This document shows positions 13,794 to 15,594 of a stretch of DNA of 15,594 nucleotides, in pieces. The position numbers and the translations under genes were made by a program. Positions within the stretch are counted from its first letter, which is position 1. Each line of letters starts with the position of its first letter. Where the stretch lies: NCBI GenBank assembly GCA_018260285.1, contig JAGLBH010000001.1, forward strand, positions 1-15,594, given 5' to 3'. The notes under the pieces were generated by a model that had not been told where the DNA came from, searched no databases, and saw only the letters and a list, made by a program, of their open reading frames with translations. The DNA is from Arthrobacter sp. GTDB taxonomy: Bacteria; Actinomycetota; Actinomycetes; Actinomycetales; Micrococcaceae.

Positions 13794-14986
13794 CATCTTC
13801 TTCTTCACACCAGCAGCACCGACCACAGGGGTCTGAAGCCAGACCGGCGTCCCCGGAGTCCTCCGCTGACACCCTGGGAGCCATGACCCCCCGCGAGCGC
13901 CTCCTTCACGTTCGGCAGAACAGGAAGCGCCGCCTCAGGCGCCGGGCAGTGGTCATCACCGCGACGCTGCTCGTCTTCGCCACCGTCGTCGCCCTCATCA
14001 CCGTGGGTCTCCAGCGACTGCTCGGAATGTACGACACCCAGTCTTATCCCGGCCCGGGGGAGACGCCTGTGACTCTTGTCGTCAAACCGGGCATGGGCGC
14101 ATCTGAGGTTTTCGCCGAGCTCAAGTCTCTGGACGTCATCGCCAGCGAGAAGAGCTTCAGCAGGTCTTTCAGCGAGCTGAGCGGCGGTGCGCAGATCCAG
14201 GCGGGCGAATACAAGCTCAAGACGAAAATGAAGAATGAGGACGTCGTCAAGGTCATCACCGGCAACGATCTCACCAAAGTCCTCTACGTTCCCATCGCGG
14301 GAAACATGCGCATCACTGAGGTGATGCAGCAGCTCTCCAAGTACACGCGCATCCCTCTGGAGCAGTTCCAGGATCTGGGCAAGCAGCCCCAGAAGTTCGG
14401 CATCAGCACCAAGGCCAAGAACCTGGAGGGCTACCTGGCCCCCGGGGAGTACCGCTTCCCCCTGGATGCCACGCCTGAGCAGATGATCCGCACCATGGTG
14501 GACAAGCAGAAGAAGATTCTCGCGGACGCGGGCGTCAAGGACGCCGACGCGCAGTACCTTCTGCTCACCAAGGCCTCGATTGTGGAGGCTGAGGGCAATC
14601 CGAAGAACTACGCGATCATCGCCGGCGCCCTGGAGAACCGCGTGGAGCGCCCCAATGAGGACACAGGCGGGTTCATCAACTCGGACGCCACAGTGACCTA
14701 TGGTCTGGGCCAGCGCACCCTCCACCTGAGCGATGCCCAGAAGCGTGACAAGACCAATCCATACAACACCTATGCGAACAAGGGCCTGCCTGTCGGCCCC
14801 ATCGGCTCTCCCGAGAAGGCCGCGATCGATGCGACGGTTCACCCGCAGAAGAATGACTACTACTACTGGGTGACGATCGACATCAAGACGGGCGAAACCC
14901 TCTACGCGAAGACCTATGCGGAGCACCAGGTCAACGAGCAGAAGTACCTGCAGTACTGCGCTGCCCACCCCAGCGCATGTCAGTAA
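13790..14986 (+). CDS. mltG: Endolytic peptidoglycan transglycosylase MltG (YceG-like)
   Basis: MltG cuts nascent peptidoglycan glycan strands at the membrane surface and is thought to set strand length. The 398-residue protein has a polar, Arg-rich cytoplasmic N-terminus of about 50 residues and one membrane helix (about 53-75, AVVITATLLVFATVVALITV). An external LysM-like part follows (TLVVKPGMGASEVFAELK), then the YceG catalytic domain. SIVEAEG at 263-269 corresponds to the E. coli SIVEKE motif, making Glu266 the probable catalytic residue. NLEGYLAPGEYRF and NPYNTYANKGLPVGPI are further family signatures. The only two cysteines are Cys390 and Cys397 at the very C-terminus. AAGGAGAGGAG at 13771-13781 precedes the ATG, which overlaps the ruvX stop by four bases. 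Confidence 0.96.
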   Translation: MTSSSSHQQHRPQGSEARPASPESSADTLGAMTPRERLLHVRQNRKRRLRRRAVVITATLLVFATVVALITVGLQRLLGMYDTQSYPGPGETPVTLVVKPGMGASEVFAELKSLDVIASEKSFSRSFSELSGGAQIQAGEYKLKTKMKNEDVVKVITGNDLTKVLYVPIAGNMRITEVMQQLSKYTRIPLEQFQDLGKQPQKFGISTKAKNLEGYLAPGEYRFPLDATPEQMIRTMVDKQKKILADAGVKDADAQYLLLTKASIVEAEGNPKNYAIIAGALENRVERPNEDTGGFINSDATVTYGLGQRTLHLSDAQKRDKTNPYNTYANKGLPVGPIGSPEKAAIDATVHPQKNDYYYWVTIDIKTGETLYAKTYAEHQVNEQKYLQYCAAHPSACQ

Positions 14987-15003
14987 GGGGACCCGTCATC
15001 GCA

Positions 15004-15594
15004 GTGCACGCAGGAGTCATCGGCGATCCGATCGCCCATTCGAAATCCCCCCAGCTCCATCTGACGGCATATCAGGCTCTCGGGCTGGACGGATCCCGGT
15101 ATGAGCGGATCCGCATCCCCGCAGGGGACCTCTCTGAGGCGTGGAGACGAGGAGATTTCACGGGGTTCACCGGGCTCTCCGTGACTATGCCCCACAAGCA
15201 GGACGCGACGCGGATCGCCACTGATCTCAGCCCCCGGGTCCAGCTCTTGGGAGCGGCCAACACGCTCGTCTTCCGCGAAGGAGGGGTTTTCGCGGAGAAT
15301 ACCGACGTCGACGGCATCATCCAGGCTCTCCAGCTGGGACGGGACCAGAGCCCTGCTCTCGGCCGCGGCGGCCTGGACCGCCCTGCACAATCGGCCGCTC
15401 GTCTGAAGCGGGTCCTCATCATCGGCGGCGGGGGGACGGCTCTGGCCGCCCTGGCCGCCTGTCGCGAACTGGGCGTGAAGAAAGTCACCGTAGCGCTCCG
15501 CGCTCCCAGGAAGGCCTCCGACGGTCCGCTGTCGCTCTGCTCGGTGGCCCAGGCCCTTGGACTCAGCCTTGCTGTCATCCCCTTTGACGAGGTG
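15004..15594 (+). CDS. aroE: Shikimate dehydrogenase, N-terminal part (3' end outside window)
   Basis: AroE reduces 3-dehydroshikimate to shikimate with NADPH in aromatic amino acid synthesis. The frame is open to the last base, giving 197 codons. The substrate-binding domain shows GVIGDPIAHSKSP, SVTMPHK with catalytic Lys65, GAANTLV with Asn86, and NTDVDG with Asp101. The NADP loop is IIGGGGTALAALAA from residue 139. GTG 15004 is preferred because it puts the catalytic lysine at 65, as in E. coli, and AGGGGA lies at 14986-14991. ATG 14977 is an alternative that adds nine residues, overlaps mltG by 10 bases and has no ribosome site. A linker of about 20 residues between the two domains (near 117-137) looks longer than usual. 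It is the fourth gene of the alaS operon. Confidence 0.92.
   Translation, partial: MHAGVIGDPIAHSKSPQLHLTAYQALGLDGSRYERIRIPAGDLSEAWRRGDFTGFTGLSVTMPHKQDATRIATDLSPRVQLLGAANTLVFREGGVFAENTDVDGIIQALQLGRDQSPALGRGGLDRPAQSAARLKRVLIIGGGGTALAALAACRELGVKKVTVALRAPRKASDGPLSLCSVAQALGLSLAVIPFDEV

Noticed and set aside
13805..14968. A 387-codon open frame on the minus strand opposite mltG
   Set aside because: It is antisense to a well-supported MltG and its Leu/Val/Arg-rich translation shows no domain.
1..15594. CRISPR arrays, insertion sequences, prophage genes or a defence island
   Set aside because: No regularly spaced repeats, transposase, integrase or known defence pair was seen. The AbiEi-like gene has no partner toxin here.

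Overview
The window is a conserved housekeeping segment of a high-GC Actinomycetota chromosome. The SecD/SecF, Rel, RpsD, AlaRS and MltG sequences, together with the gene order, fit the order Micrococcales. A Micrococcaceae-like genome is my best guess, but the genus cannot be fixed from the sequence alone. No tRNA, rRNA, CRISPR array, insertion sequence or phage gene was seen. Codon usage is uniformly GC3-rich. rpsD differs a little, as expected for a highly expressed gene.

Layout. (1) 1-1761: the 3' part of secD followed with no gap by secF, the accessory subunits of the Sec translocon. (2) 1784-1831: a strong hairpin that ends secDF and overlaps the proposed rel promoter. (3) 1850-4111: rel, the bifunctional (p)ppGpp synthetase/hydrolase. 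(4) 4102-4740, minus strand: an AbiEi-antitoxin-like protein of unknown role whose 3' end overlaps the end of rel. (5) 4766-4816: a clear minus-strand terminator for the next gene. (6) 4837-6267, minus strand: a DUF349 coiled-coil protein. (7) 6268-6479: a divergent promoter region holding a hairpin and a dyad. (8) 6480-9624: aspS and rarA, probably one operon. (9) 9625-9785: a structured leader, then rpsD (9786-10412) and a long hairpin. (10) 10583 to the end: alaS, ruvX, mltG and a 3'-truncated aroE, tightly packed as one operon.

The genes cover protein export, the stringent response, tRNA charging (Asp, Ala), the small ribosomal subunit and pre-16S rRNA maturation, replication-fork rescue, peptidoglycan strand termination and aromatic amino acid synthesis. 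Four genes (rel, aspS, rpsD, alaS) appear to share a -10 box of the form gTA(G/A)A(C/T)T with poor -35 boxes.

I found no convincing undescribed multi-gene system. The parts most worth a second look are the rpsD leader, the AbiEi-like orphan that overlaps rel, the DUF349 leader elements, and sequence signs that AspRS is non-discriminating.
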